Positions 1-8,183 of a stretch of 40,475 nt of DNA are shown piece after piece (the first letter of the stretch is position 1; every line of letters begins with the position of its first letter). The notes beneath the pieces were generated by a model. That model was not told where the DNA came from. It did not search any database and saw only the letters and a list, made by a program, of their open reading frames with translations. The stretch covers positions 1-40,475 of the forward strand of contig JAOUIL010000021.1 in NCBI GenBank assembly GCA_029883975.1, read 5' to 3'. Origin of the DNA: Betaproteobacteria bacterium (GTDB taxonomy: Bacteria; Pseudomonadota; Gammaproteobacteria; Burkholderiales; SG8-39). The position numbers and the translations under genes were made by a program.

Positions 1-296
1 ACCGCATCGCGCACCGTGAACGCGAAGGGCGCCGCGTGCCCCTGCGGGACGTAGCCGAGGCGCCGCGCGACGCCGGCGCGCGTCATGCCGTCGAGCGGCG
101 CGCCGTCCAGGCGCACTTCGCCGGCCTGCGCCGGAAGCAGTCCGAGCAGCGTGCGGAACAGCGTCGTCTTGCCGCCGCCGTTGGGTCCGAGCACGCACAG
201 CACCTCGCCTGCCCCGAGGTCCAGGTCCAGCCCGCGACCCACCGCGCGACCTGGATAGCCGTAGCCCAGGCCGCGCGCTTCGAGCGCTACTGCCAT
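1..296 (-). CDS. ABC transporter ATP-binding protein, FecE/BtuD type (partial; C-terminus beyond window)
   Basis: The first 98 residues of an ABC ATPase are visible, reading leftward out of the window. The Walker A motif GPNGGGKTT is at about residues 37-45 and the Q-loop GYVPQG at 81-86; the signature and Walker B motifs lie outside. The ATG at 296 overlaps the last 10 bases of the FecCD permease gene, so the two are translationally coupled. Together they form the membrane and energising parts of an importer of the iron-siderophore, haem or cobalamin class, acting at the cytoplasmic face of the inner membrane. No periplasmic binding protein or TonB-dependent receptor is visible, so the substrate is open. 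The family call rests on the Walker A motif and the partner gene. Confidence 0.88.
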   Translation of the reverse strand, partial: MAVALEARGLGYGYPGRAVGRGLDLDLGAGEVLCVLGPNGGGKTTLFRTLLGLLPAQAGEVRLDGAPLDGMTRAGVARRLGYVPQGHAAPFAFTVRDA

Positions 297-1300
297 GCGC
301 GCCTCGCGGTCGCGAACAGCCACAGGAAGAACGGCGTGCCGATCAGCGCCGTCAGCACGCCCGGCGCAACCTCGATCGGCGCGATCGTGCGGGCGAGCGT
401 GTCCACGGCCAGCAGGAACGCCGCGCCAAGCGCCATGGAGAGCGGCAGCAGGCGCGAGAACTCGGGGCCGACGAGCATGCGCGCCGCGTGCGGGATGAGC
501 AGCCCGACCCAGCCGATGATCCCGGAGATGGCCACCGCCGCCGCGGTCATCAGCGTCGCCGCGCACACCACTGCCAGCCGCAACCGGCCGACGGACACGC
601 CGAGCGCGCGCGCCTCGTCGTCGGCAAGCGAGAGCAGGTTCATGCGCCAGCGCAGCAGGAAGAGCGGCACGAGGCCCGCCAGGGCGAAGGGCACGGCCAG
701 CGCGAGATCGGCCGGCGACACCGCCGCCAGGCTGCCCAACAGCCAGTAGGTGATCGCCGGCAGCTGGTTGTACGGGTCGGCGAGGTACTTGATGAGCGCG
801 ATGAAGGCGCCGAGCAGCGTTCCCAGGACGATGCCCGCGAGGATCAGCGACAGGATCGGATCGTGCCGGCGCACGCTCGCGCCCACCGCGTACACCGCGC
901 CTACGGCGCCGAGCCCGCCGGCAAACGCGCTGAGCTGGATGACGAGCGCGCCTTGCTGCAGGAAGATGCCGAGCACCGCGCCCAGCGCCGCGCCCGCCGA
1001 CACGCCGAGGATGTCCGGCGAAACGAGCGGATTGCGGAACATGCCCTGGTAGGCCGTGCCCGCGGCGGCGAGCGCCGCGCCGACGAGCAGCGCGGCGAGG
1101 ATGCGCGGGCCGCGCACCTGCAGCAGCACGGATTCCGCGGTCGGCGCGATGTGGTAGTCGGCGCCGAAGAGCTTGTTGGCGGCGAGCGCGAAGAGCTCGC
1201 CCAGCGACAGCGGAAAGCGCCCTACGGCGAACGCGAGAAGCGTGAGCGCGAGCAGCGCGCCTGCGGCGATCGCATAGGCGGCGAGCGGGCGCCGCATCAT
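287..1300 (-). CDS. FecCD-family ABC transporter permease (iron-siderophore/haem/cobalamin type)
   Basis: This 337-residue, strongly hydrophobic protein has the usual length of FecCD/BtuC permeases, which form about ten membrane helices and dimerise in the inner membrane. Family segments include RGPRILAALLVGAALAAAG near residue 64, then a QGMFRNPLVSPDILGVSAGA stretch, and IIGWVGLLIPHAARMLVG in the C-terminal half. The ATG at 1300 is preceded by GGGGTGA seven bases upstream, which supports this start; a second ATG follows immediately. The gene starts 40 bases after the UxaA-type dehydratase and overlaps the ATPase gene downstream, so it may be read through from the sugar-acid operon even though the functions look unrelated. 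Which compound is carried cannot be told from the sequence. Confidence 0.9.
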   Translation of the reverse strand: MMRRPLAAYAIAAGALLALTLLAFAVGRFPLSLGELFALAANKLFGADYHIAPTAESVLLQVRGPRILAALLVGAALAAAGTAYQGMFRNPLVSPDILGVSAGAALGAVLGIFLQQGALVIQLSAFAGGLGAVGAVYAVGASVRRHDPILSLILAGIVLGTLLGAFIALIKYLADPYNQLPAITYWLLGSLAAVSPADLALAVPFALAGLVPLFLLRWRMNLLSLADDEARALGVSVGRLRLAVVCAATLMTAAAVAISGIIGWVGLLIPHAARMLVGPEFSRLLPLSMALGAAFLLAVDTLARTIAPIEVAPGVLTALIGTPFFLWLFATARRAWQ

Positions 1301-1340
1301 CCCGGCGTCACCCCGCGCTCGCCGAGCAGCGCCGCGCGGC

Positions 1341-2861
1341 TCACATCGTCGCGCCGACGACCCAGGGCGCGAACTCGTCCTCGCCGAAGCCCAGCAGCTC
1401 CGACTTGCTGCGCTTGCCGGAGGCCGTCTCCAGGATCAGCCGGAAGATGCGCTCGCCCACCTGCTCGACCGTCTCCGTGCCGTCGACGATGGTGCCGCAG
1501 TTGACGTCCATGTCCTCTTCCATGTGCCGGTAGAGGCGCGTGTTGGTGGCGAGCTTGAGCGAGGGCGCCGGCTTGCAACCGAACACCGAGCCCCGGCCGG
1601 TGGTGAAGCACACGATGTTCGCGCCGCCCGCGACGTGGCCGGTGACCGAGACCGGGTCGTAGCCGGGCGTGTCCATGAACACGAACCCCTTGGCGGTCAC
1701 TTTCTCGGCGAACTCGTAGACGTCGACGAGGTTCATGGTCCCCCCCTTGGCTGCGGCGCCGAGAGACTTCTCGAGGATCGTCGTGAGCCCGCCCGCCTTG
1801 TTGCCCGGCGAGGGGTTGTTGTTCATCTCCATCCTGTTGCGCGCCGTGTAGTCCTCCCACCAGCGGATGCGCGCCAGCAGCTTTTCGCCCACCTCGCGCG
1901 AAACGGCGCGCCGCGTGAGCAGGTGCTCGGCGCCGTAGATCTCTGGCGTCTCCGAGAGGATCGGCGTGCCGCCGTGGCGCACGAGCAGGTCTGCCGCCGC
2001 GCCGAGCGCGGGATTCGCGCTGATGCCGGAGTAGCCGTCAGAACCGCCGCACTCCAGCCCGAGGACCAGGTGGCTTGCCGGCACGGCCTCGCGCTTCGCC
2101 TTGTTGGCCTCCGGCAGCAGCGCCTTCACGCGCGCGATGCCGTCCTTGACCGCTTTGGTGGTGCCGCCCTTCTCCTGGATGGTGAAGGCCTGCAGCTTCT
2201 CGTTGATCTTCAGCTTCGCGCTGCCCATCCAGGTATTGATCTGATTCGCCTCGCAGCCCAGGCCGATGCTGATGGCGGCGTAGAAATTGGGGTGCTGCGC
2301 GTAGCCGGTGAGCGTGCGGCGCAGCAGCTCCATGCCTTCGCCCTCGGAAGCCATGCCACAGCCGGTCTTGTGCGTGAGCGCCACCACGCCGTCCACGTTC
2401 GGGTAGTCGGCGAGGTTGTTCCTGAAGTGGTCGGCCACCATGCGCGCCACGGTCGCCGAGCAGTTCACGCTCGTGAGGATCCCGATGTAGTTGCGCGTCG
2501 CCACGCGCCCGTCGGCGCGCACGATGCCCTGGAAGGTCGCCTGCGGCGCGATGGGGTCCACCGGCTTCACGCCGGCGCAGAACGCGTAGTCGCGCTCGAA
2601 GTCGCCCATGGCGAGGTTGTGCACGTGCACGTGGTCCCCGGGGCGAATCGCCTGCGTGGCGAAGCCGATGATCTGGTTGTAGCGGCGCACGGGCTTGCCC
2701 GGTTCGACGGCGCGCGTCGCGAGCTTGTGGCCGGCGGGGATCATGGCTTCGGCGCGCACGTTCTCGCGCGGCAGCGTAGTGCCGGCCGGGATCTCGACTC
2801 GCGCGATGACTACATCGTCATCGGGGTGGAGCCGGATCGCGAGGTCGGCGGCTTGCAGCAC
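1341..2861 (-). CDS. UxaA-family (altronate/galactarate-type) sugar-acid dehydratase
   Basis: The 506-residue protein has the full architecture of altronate dehydratase (E. coli UxaA is about 495 residues): an N-terminal SAF domain in roughly the first 95 residues and a long C-terminal catalytic domain. Conserved-looking cysteine segments are LTSVNCSATV, HKTGCGMASEGEG and GLECGGSDGYSG. Family members remove water from sugar acids to give 2-keto-3-deoxy acids and need a divalent metal, usually iron. The start is GTG at 2861, two bases after the TAG of the IlvD/Edd gene, so translation is probably coupled. A second, unrelated dehydratase directly upstream suggests two sugar-acid substrates or two steps of one route. 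Altronate, galactarate and a deoxy-sugar acid are all possible. Confidence 0.86.
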   Translation of the reverse strand: MLQAADLAIRLHPDDDVVIARVEIPAGTTLPRENVRAEAMIPAGHKLATRAVEPGKPVRRYNQIIGFATQAIRPGDHVHVHNLAMGDFERDYAFCAGVKPVDPIAPQATFQGIVRADGRVATRNYIGILTSVNCSATVARMVADHFRNNLADYPNVDGVVALTHKTGCGMASEGEGMELLRRTLTGYAQHPNFYAAISIGLGCEANQINTWMGSAKLKINEKLQAFTIQEKGGTTKAVKDGIARVKALLPEANKAKREAVPASHLVLGLECGGSDGYSGISANPALGAAADLLVRHGGTPILSETPEIYGAEHLLTRRAVSREVGEKLLARIRWWEDYTARNRMEMNNNPSPGNKAGGLTTILEKSLGAAAKGGTMNLVDVYEFAEKVTAKGFVFMDTPGYDPVSVTGHVAGGANIVCFTTGRGSVFGCKPAPSLKLATNTRLYRHMEEDMDVNCGTIVDGTETVEQVGERIFRLILETASGKRSKSELLGFGEDEFAPWVVGATM

Positions 2862-2863
2862 AG

Positions 2864-4594
2864 CTAGTGATTATCCCTCGGAACGAAAGCCCCGCTCTTC
2901 CCTGCGAGAAAATCCAGGTCCGCGCCCTCGTGCGCCTGCAGCACGTGGTCGAAGTACAGCTTCCAGTACCCCCGCGACAGCGGGGCCTTGGGCCTCTTCC
3001 ATTTCGCGCGGCGCCTGGCGAGTTCCTTTGGCGAGACCAGGAGCTGCAATCGGCGTTTCGCCACATCCAGCTCGATAAGGTCGCCGTTCTCCACCAGCGC
3101 GAGCGCGCCGCCCGCCGCGGCCTCGGGCGAGACGTGCAGGATCACCGTGCCGTAGGCGGTGCCGCTCATGCGCGCATCCGAAATCCGCACCATGTCGGTG
3201 ATGCCCTTCTTCAGGAGCTTCGGGGGCAGCGGCATGTTGCCCACCTCGGCCATGCCCGGATAGCCCTTGGGGCCGCAGTTCTTCAGCACCAGGATCGACT
3301 TGGCGTCGACCTCGAGGTCCGGATCGTCGATGCGCTTGTGGAAGTCCTCGATGCTCTCGAACACCACGGCGCGCGCCTTGTGCCTGAGCAGCTTCGGCGT
3401 CGCCGCCGAGGGCTTGACGATTGCCCCGTCCGGGCACAGGTTGCCGCGCAGCACGGCGATGCCGGTGTCCTTCTTGAACGGCTTCTTGAACGTGTGGATC
3501 ACGTCGCGGTTCCAGCAGGGCGCGTCCTTGTTGTTGTCCCAGATCGAGCGGCCGTTGGCGGTGACTGCTCCCTTGTGCAGCTTGCCGTTCTCGCCCAGCT
3601 CGCGGATCACCGCGGGGAGCCCTCCCGCGTAATAGAAGTCCTCCATCAGGTACTTGCCCGACGGCATGAGGTTGACGAGCGTGTGCACGCCGCGCCCGAG
3701 GCGATCCCAGTCCGAGAGCTTCAGGTCCACGCCGATGCGCCGCGCGATCGCCGTGAGGTGGATCACGGCGTTGGTCGAGCCGCCGATCGCCGCGTTGACG
3801 CGGATCGCGTTCTCGAACGCCTGGCGCGTGAGGATCTTCGACAGGTTGAGCTTCTCCTTCACCATCTCCACCGCGCGCCGGCCCGCCATGCGCGCGAGAA
3901 CGTTGCGGCGCGCATCGACCGCGGGAATCGCCGCGTTGCCCGGCATGCCGACGCCGAGGGACTCGACCATCGAGGCCATGGTGGAAGCCGTGCCCATCGT
4001 CATGCAGTGGCCGTGCGAGCGGTGCATGCAGGACTCGGCCTCGTGGAATTCCTCGACTGTGATCTTGCCGGCGCGCAGGTCTTCCGACATGGACCACACG
4101 TTGGTGCCCGAGCCGATGTCGGTGCCCCGGTACTTGCCCGAGAGCATCGGGCCGCCCGACACCGCCACCGTCGGCAGGTCGACGCTCGAGGCGCCCATCA
4201 GCAGCGCGGGCGTCGTCTTGTCGCAGCCGACGAGCAGCACCACGCCGTCGAGCGGGTTGGCGCGGATCGACTCCTCGACGTCCATGCTGGCGAGATTGCG
4301 GTACAGCATCGCCGTGGGCCGGAGCAGCGTCTCGCCGAGCGACATCACCGGAAACTCGAGCGGGAAGCCGCCCGCCTCGAGGACTCCCGCCTTCACGTGC
4401 TCGGCAATGGTGCGGAAGTGCGAATTGCACGGCACGAGCTCGGAGTAGGTGTTGCAGATGCCGATCACGGGCCGGCCGTCGAACTGGTCCTGCGGGATGC
4501 CGCGGTTCTTGGTCCAGCTGCGGTAGATGAAGCCGTAGATGTCCTGGCGGCCGAACCACTGCACGCTGCGCAACGGAATCGTCTTCTTGGCCAT
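2864..4594 (-). CDS. IlvD/Edd-family sugar-acid dehydratase (L-arabinonate dehydratase-like)
   Basis: This 576-residue member of the IlvD/Edd family is close in length to L-arabinonate dehydratase of Rhizobium leguminosarum (579). Cysteines at 56 (SELVPCN), 124 (VGCDKTTPA) and 197 (HGHCMTMGT) match the three [2Fe-2S] ligands of that enzyme with a constant offset of three residues. Lys126 corresponds to the modified metal-binding lysine, and RMSGTAYGT near the C-terminus carries the expected catalytic serine. Such enzymes convert aldonates to 2-keto-3-deoxyaldonates in the cytoplasm. The SDR stop and this ATG are one base apart and the UxaA gene follows after two bases, so it sits inside one operon. 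True dihydroxy-acid dehydratase (IlvD) is less likely, given the sugar-acid neighbours and the cysteine spacing. Exact substrate unknown. Confidence 0.9.
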   Translation of the reverse strand: MAKKTIPLRSVQWFGRQDIYGFIYRSWTKNRGIPQDQFDGRPVIGICNTYSELVPCNSHFRTIAEHVKAGVLEAGGFPLEFPVMSLGETLLRPTAMLYRNLASMDVEESIRANPLDGVVLLVGCDKTTPALLMGASSVDLPTVAVSGGPMLSGKYRGTDIGSGTNVWSMSEDLRAGKITVEEFHEAESCMHRSHGHCMTMGTASTMASMVESLGVGMPGNAAIPAVDARRNVLARMAGRRAVEMVKEKLNLSKILTRQAFENAIRVNAAIGGSTNAVIHLTAIARRIGVDLKLSDWDRLGRGVHTLVNLMPSGKYLMEDFYYAGGLPAVIRELGENGKLHKGAVTANGRSIWDNNKDAPCWNRDVIHTFKKPFKKDTGIAVLRGNLCPDGAIVKPSAATPKLLRHKARAVVFESIEDFHKRIDDPDLEVDAKSILVLKNCGPKGYPGMAEVGNMPLPPKLLKKGITDMVRISDARMSGTAYGTVILHVSPEAAAGGALALVENGDLIELDVAKRRLQLLVSPKELARRRAKWKRPKAPLSRGYWKLYFDHVLQAHEGADLDFLAGKSGAFVPRDNH

Positions 4595-4595
4595 G

Positions 4596-5300
4596 TCAGT
4601 ACGTCGCCCTTCCGCCGGAGATGTCGAACACGCCCGCGGTGGTGAAGGAGCAGTCCTCGGTCGCGAGCCAGCAGGCCATCGCCGCGATCTCGTCCACCTT
4701 CACGAAGCGGCCCATCGGGATCTTCGACAGCATGAACTGCGCGAACTCCGGCGTCACCTGGTCGAGGATGGCAGTCTGCGCCGCGGCGGGCGTGATGCAG
4801 TTGACCAGCACGCCGGTCTTCGCGAGCTCCTTGCCGAGCGCCTTGGTGAAGGCGATGAGCCCGCCCTTCGCAGCCGCGTAGGCGGCGGCGTTCGGATTGC
4901 CCTCCTTGCCAGCCACGGAGGCGATGTTGACGATGCGCCCGTAGCCTGCCTTCGCCATGTGCGGCACCACCGCGCGGCAGCAGAGGAACGGGCCGTTCAG
5001 GTCGACGTCGATCACGCGCTTCCATTCGTCCACCGGGTACTCGACGACGGGCATCGTGGGGCCCGCGATGCCGGCATTGTTGACGAGGATGTCGATGCGG
5101 CCGAGTTCCGCGATCGCGCGCGCGGCGGCGCGCTCGACCGCCTTCTGATCGGCGACGTCCACCGGATCGTCCTTCGATCCCACGTCCCAGATGCGCACCT
5201 TCGCGCCCGAGGCCTCGAGGCGCTGCACGATCGCCGCGCCGATGCCGATGCGCCCGCCGGTCACCACCGCGATGCGTCCCTTCAAGTCGAGCTGGTTCAT
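4596..5300 (-). CDS. SDR-family oxidoreductase, sugar or sugar-acid dehydrogenase-like
   Basis: The gene encodes a 234-residue classical short-chain dehydrogenase. The nucleotide-binding turn TGGRIGIG lies near residue 15, NNAG follows in the middle, and the catalytic serine (NIASVAG) is followed by the YAAAK tyrosine-lysine pair. The ATG at 5300 overlaps the regulator's TGA as ATGA, which fixes the start; a longer open frame reaching 5693 is only the reading frame continuing inside the regulator gene. The C-terminus ends one base before the dehydratase ATG. Related enzymes oxidise aldoses to lactones or 2-keto-3-deoxy acids to diketo acids with NAD(P)+. Its place at the head of the dehydratase operon suggests it supplies or consumes the dehydratase compound. 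Cofactor preference is not evident. Confidence 0.87.
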   Translation of the reverse strand: MNQLDLKGRIAVVTGGRIGIGAAIVQRLEASGAKVRIWDVGSKDDPVDVADQKAVERAAARAIAELGRIDILVNNAGIAGPTMPVVEYPVDEWKRVIDVDLNGPFLCCRAVVPHMAKAGYGRIVNIASVAGKEGNPNAAAYAAAKGGLIAFTKALGKELAKTGVLVNCITPAAAQTAILDQVTPEFAQFMLSKIPMGRFVKVDEIAAMACWLATEDCSFTTAGVFDISGGRATY

Positions 5301-6007
5301 GCCTGCGTCCCCGCCTCCTTCCAGTCCTTGCTGTAGCGCTTCCTGGTCATGTCCATGTGCCGGTGCATCGCCGCGCGCGCTGCCGACGGCTTGCGCGCGA
5401 GGATCGCGCGCAGCACGGCGTCGTGCTCGCGTAGCGTCTCCCCGGCCATCGCCGGGTACTCGAGCTTGGTCTCCAGCGCCCGGTACAGCGGCCCCACGCG
5501 CTGGTCCCACAGCGTCTCGACCACGAGCACGAGCGCGCTGTTGTCCGTGGCTTCGGCGATGCGCACGTGGAACGCGCGGTCGGCGCCGAGCGGATTGTGG
5601 TGGCGCTGTGCCTCGTGCTGCAAGTCCGCGTGCGCGCGCGAGATCGCGCGCAGCTGGGTCGCCGTGCCGTGCCGGGCGGCGAGCGCCGCGCAATCGCCCT
5701 CGATCATCCAGCGCGCGCGGATCACCTCGAAGGGGCCGGAGTCGTCGCTGAGCTGCGCGCCCGGCGCGCCTCGCGCGGGCCGCGCGACGTAGATTCCCGA
5801 GCCGACGCGCACCTCGAGCAGTCCCTCCACTTCCAGCGCGATCAGCGCCTCGCGCAGGCTCGGGCGCGACACGCCCAGGCGCCGCGCGAGATCGCGCTCC
5901 GCCGGCAGGCGCTCGCCGGGCGCCACCCGACCCCTGGTGATCAGGCGACGGATCTGGTCCGCGATCTGGCGATACAGCCGGCGCGGCTCGACGGCCTGAA
6001 GGCGCAT
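5297..6007 (-). CDS. GntR-family transcriptional regulator, FCD (FadR) subfamily
   Basis: The 236-residue protein has a GntR winged helix in about residues 10-75 (GERLPAERDLARRLGVSRPS, then LREALIALEVEGLL) and an FCD ligand-binding domain behind it. The usual metal-ligand pattern of FCD domains is visible: Asp and His in DRAFHVRIAEA, His in LREHDAVL and His in MHRHMD. Regulators of this type usually repress sugar-acid or organic-acid genes until a metabolite binds. The gene is the first of the leftward operon (ATGA overlap with the SDR) and faces the TRAP transporter genes, so it probably controls both. A GGTCAGACC palindrome 42 bases upstream of its start is a good operator candidate. The effector is unknown, probably an acid or keto acid of the pathway. 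Confidence 0.92.
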   Translation of the reverse strand: MRLQAVEPRRLYRQIADQIRRLITRGRVAPGERLPAERDLARRLGVSRPSLREALIALEVEGLLEVRVGSGIYVARPARGAPGAQLSDDSGPFEVIRARWMIEGDCAALAARHGTATQLRAISRAHADLQHEAQRHHNPLGADRAFHVRIAEATDNSALVLVVETLWDQRVGPLYRALETKLEYPAMAGETLREHDAVLRAILARKPSAARAAMHRHMDMTRKRYSKDWKEAGTQA

Positions 6008-6195
6008 GGTCGGGGCAGCCTAGTGGCGCGCCGGCGCATTGGTCAAGTGGTCAGACCGCTTTGCTCATGTTGCGGCGCGCCAGCCACGTTCTTCTTGACG
6101 CGCGCGACGCGGTTGTGATTTCCTGCGGGGCGCAGTCCGCGCAGGCGGGCGCGCGACGGGGGCGGGGAACCCCTGCGTTGAGGGAGGAGGGGCGC
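6008..6195. promoter_or_regulatory. Divergent control region between FCD regulator and TRAP genes
   Basis: This 188-base gap separates two divergent transcription units. It contains GGTCA at 6041 and again at 6049, the latter forming the GGTCAGACC palindrome. A possible rightward -35 (TTGACG, 6095-6100) is followed after 16 bases by a weak -10-like GATTTC. A strong purine-rich ribosome binding site, AGGGAGGAGG (6181-6190), sits five bases before the TTG start of dctQ. An open frame extends back from dctQ to 6061, but nothing in it looks like a TRAP protein. The promoter assignment is weak; the ribosome binding site is clear. Confidence 0.5.
6049..6057. promoter_or_regulatory. Candidate operator for the FCD/GntR regulator (GGTCAGACC)
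   Basis: GGTC-A-GACC is a perfect 9-bp palindrome with a single central base. It fits the GT-(3 bases)-AC core known for FadR-subfamily operators. It lies between the regulator and the transporter genes it would control, and a half-site GGTCA occurs eight bases upstream. The same GTC-N-GAC core appears before the second FCD regulator of this window. Binding is inferred; the site is short and could be chance. Confidence 0.45.
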
Positions 6196-6717
6196 TTGGC
6201 TGAAGCGAACGTACGGGCGGTATCGCGCGCGCTGGACCGCTTCGCGGAATGGTGCGGGTTGCTGTTCTGCTGGATGATCGTCCCGCTGGTCTGCGCGATG
6301 GTCTACGAGGTGATCGCGCGCTACGCCTTCCACGCCGCGACCATCTGGTCGTACGACGTTTCCTACATGCTGTATGGCGCGCACTTCATGCTCGGCGCGG
6401 CCTACACGCTGCTGCGCGGCGGGCACATCCGCACCGACGTCTTCTACATGAACTGGTCCGCGCGCACCAAGGGCGTCGTCGACGCGAGCCTGTACCTGTT
6501 CTTCTTCTTCCCTGGCATCGCGCTGTTCTTCTGGATGGGGTTGCAGGAGGGCCTGCACTCGCTCGATATCTGGGAAGTTTCCGACGCGAGCCCGTGGCGC
6601 CCCATGATCTGGCCGCTGAAGATGTGCATTCCCGTCTCGGCGGCCCTGCTTCTCGTGCAGGGCGTGTCCGAGTTCCTGAAGAGCGCGTATGCCGCCGTCA
6701 AGGGCGAGGCCCTATGA
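6196..6717 (+). CDS. TRAP transporter small membrane subunit (DctQ family)
   Basis: DctQ subunits are four-helix inner-membrane proteins that pair with DctM in tripartite ATP-independent periplasmic transporters. Starting at the TTG at 6196 gives 173 residues, the usual family length, directly after AGGGAGGAGG. Hydrophobic helices are visible around LLFCWMIVPLVCAMVYEVIA, a glycine/alanine-rich second segment, LYLFFFFPGIALFFWMGL, and MCIPVSAALLLVQGV. The RYAF motif after the first helix and GGHIRTDVFY in the middle are typical. The gene ends in an ATGA overlap with dctM. Upstream ATG and TTG codons in the same frame would add an arginine- and glycine-rich extension without a matching ribosome binding site. 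The solute is probably a sugar acid, by context. Confidence 0.88.
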   Translation: MAEANVRAVSRALDRFAEWCGLLFCWMIVPLVCAMVYEVIARYAFHAATIWSYDVSYMLYGAHFMLGAAYTLLRGGHIRTDVFYMNWSARTKGVVDASLYLFFFFPGIALFFWMGLQEGLHSLDIWEVSDASPWRPMIWPLKMCIPVSAALLLVQGVSEFLKSAYAAVKGEAL

Positions 6718-8036
6718 GCAACGAGTACCTGGGCCTCATCCTGCTCGGCGCGCTGCTCGCCGGCATCTTCGTCGGCTTCCCGATCGCCTTCACGCTGATC
6801 ATCCTGTCGGTGGTCTTCGGCTACATCGGCTTCGGCGACACGGTGTTCTACCTGATGGTGTTCCAGACCATCGGCCTGATGAAGGAGGAGACGCTCGCCG
6901 CGGTGCCGCTGTTCATCTTCATGGGCCACGTGCTGGAGCAGGCCGGGCTGATGGAGCGATTGTTCAAGTCCTTCCAGCTCATCCTCGCGCCGGTGCGCGG
7001 CTCGCTCTATCTCGGCGTGCTGCTCACGGCGACGCTGTTCGCCACCGCCACTGGCATCATTGGCGCGTCGGTCACGGTCATGGGCCTGATGGCCGCGCCC
7101 GCCATGATCAAGGCGGGCTACGATCCGAAGATGTCCGCCGGCGCGATCACCGCCGGCGGCACGCTCGGCATCCTGATCCCGCCCAGCGTCATGCTGGTGG
7201 TGATGGGGCCGGTGGTGGGCGTGTCCATCATCAAGCTGTTCGCCGCCGCCATCATCCCGGGACTGATCCTCGCCGGGCTGTACATCGGCTACTGCATGGT
7301 GCGCAGCCACCTCGATCCGAAGCTCGGCCCGCCGCTGCCGCGCGACCAGTGGGCGACTTCGGTCGGCCAGGTGGTGTGGGAGTTCGCCGCCGGCATCGTG
7401 CCGATGGCCACCATCATGTTCGCGTCGCTGGGCAGCATCATCTTCGGGCTGGCGACGCCCACCGAAGCGGCGGCCATGGGCGCCGCGGGCGCGGTGCTGC
7501 TGACGCTGTTCTACGGACGGCTGAGCTTCAGGGCGATCCGCGAGGCGGCGCTGAAGACGCTGGAGACTTCGAGCCTGGTGCTGTTCCTCGCCGTGGCCTC
7601 GAACGTCTATGGCGCGGTGTTCACGCGCCTGGGCACGAGCACCATGATGGCGGAAACCATGCTCGCGCTGCCGATCTCGCCGGACGCGATGCTGCTGCTG
7701 CTCATGGCGCTCATCTTCGTGCTCGGCTGGCCCCTCGAGTGGCCGGCGATCGTGTTCATTTTCCTGCCGATCTTCATGCCGGTGGTGGAAGGCCTGAAGA
7801 TCGACCTGGTCTGGTTCTGCACGCTGGTGGCGGTCAACCTGCAGACGGCGTTCCTGTCCCCGCCGGTGGCGATGGCGGCGTACTATCTGAAGGCGGTGGC
7901 GCCCAAATGGGAGCTGGGGCAGATCTACCGCGGCATGGCGGCCTTCATGGTGCTGCAGATGTTCGGGCTCGCCATCGTGTTCTTCTTTCCACAGACGGCG
8001 CTTTGGCTGCCGACTGTGTTGTTCGGCAAGACTTAG
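6714..8036 (+). CDS. TRAP transporter large permease (DctM family)
   Basis: The 440-residue protein is the sodium-coupled large membrane subunit of a TRAP transporter, of normal length for DctM. It is almost entirely made of membrane helices. Family hallmarks include GFPIAFTL near the N-terminus, AVPLFIFMGHVLEQAG, GTLGILIPPSVMLVV with its paired prolines, and FGLATPTEAAAMGAAGA; PLEWPAIVFIFLPIFMPV near the C-terminus is also typical. The ATG overlaps the dctQ stop codon (ATGA), so both subunits are made together. The binding protein gene follows after 147 bases. By context the load is a sugar acid or related carboxylate; the membrane subunit itself gives no substrate information. Confidence 0.94.
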   Translation: MSNEYLGLILLGALLAGIFVGFPIAFTLIILSVVFGYIGFGDTVFYLMVFQTIGLMKEETLAAVPLFIFMGHVLEQAGLMERLFKSFQLILAPVRGSLYLGVLLTATLFATATGIIGASVTVMGLMAAPAMIKAGYDPKMSAGAITAGGTLGILIPPSVMLVVMGPVVGVSIIKLFAAAIIPGLILAGLYIGYCMVRSHLDPKLGPPLPRDQWATSVGQVVWEFAAGIVPMATIMFASLGSIIFGLATPTEAAAMGAAGAVLLTLFYGRLSFRAIREAALKTLETSSLVLFLAVASNVYGAVFTRLGTSTMMAETMLALPISPDAMLLLLMALIFVLGWPLEWPAIVFIFLPIFMPVVEGLKIDLVWFCTLVAVNLQTAFLSPPVAMAAYYLKAVAPKWELGQIYRGMAAFMVLQMFGLAIVFFFPQTALWLPTVLFGKT

Positions 8037-8183
8037 GAATGGAATGGCGCGTGGACCATGCAGCGCGCCGAGCGGAGGAGACGGATCTTGACGAAGGGCG
8101 TGGCGCTGCCTGGCATGCAGGACGTCAAGCGATGGGTTCAATCGCGCCCCGAGCGCAGGGGCATTCTAGGTGAAGGAGGAGAC
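8037..8183. other. Intergenic spacer between dctM and dctP
   Basis: The 147 bases stay open in the dctP frame from at least 8058, but the encoded stretch is arginine- and glycine-rich and has no signal peptide. A strong ribosome binding site (AAGGAGGA, 8173-8180) directly before the ATG at 8184 shows where dctP begins. TTGACG at 8088-8093 could be a -35 element, but no convincing -10 follows. No terminator hairpin was seen, so dctP is probably co-transcribed with dctQM. Confidence 0.4.

Noticed and set aside
4596-5693. 365-codon version of the first SDR with a long N-terminal extension
   Set aside because: The extension lies inside the regulator gene in another frame; the ATGA overlap at 5300 gives a normal SDR length.
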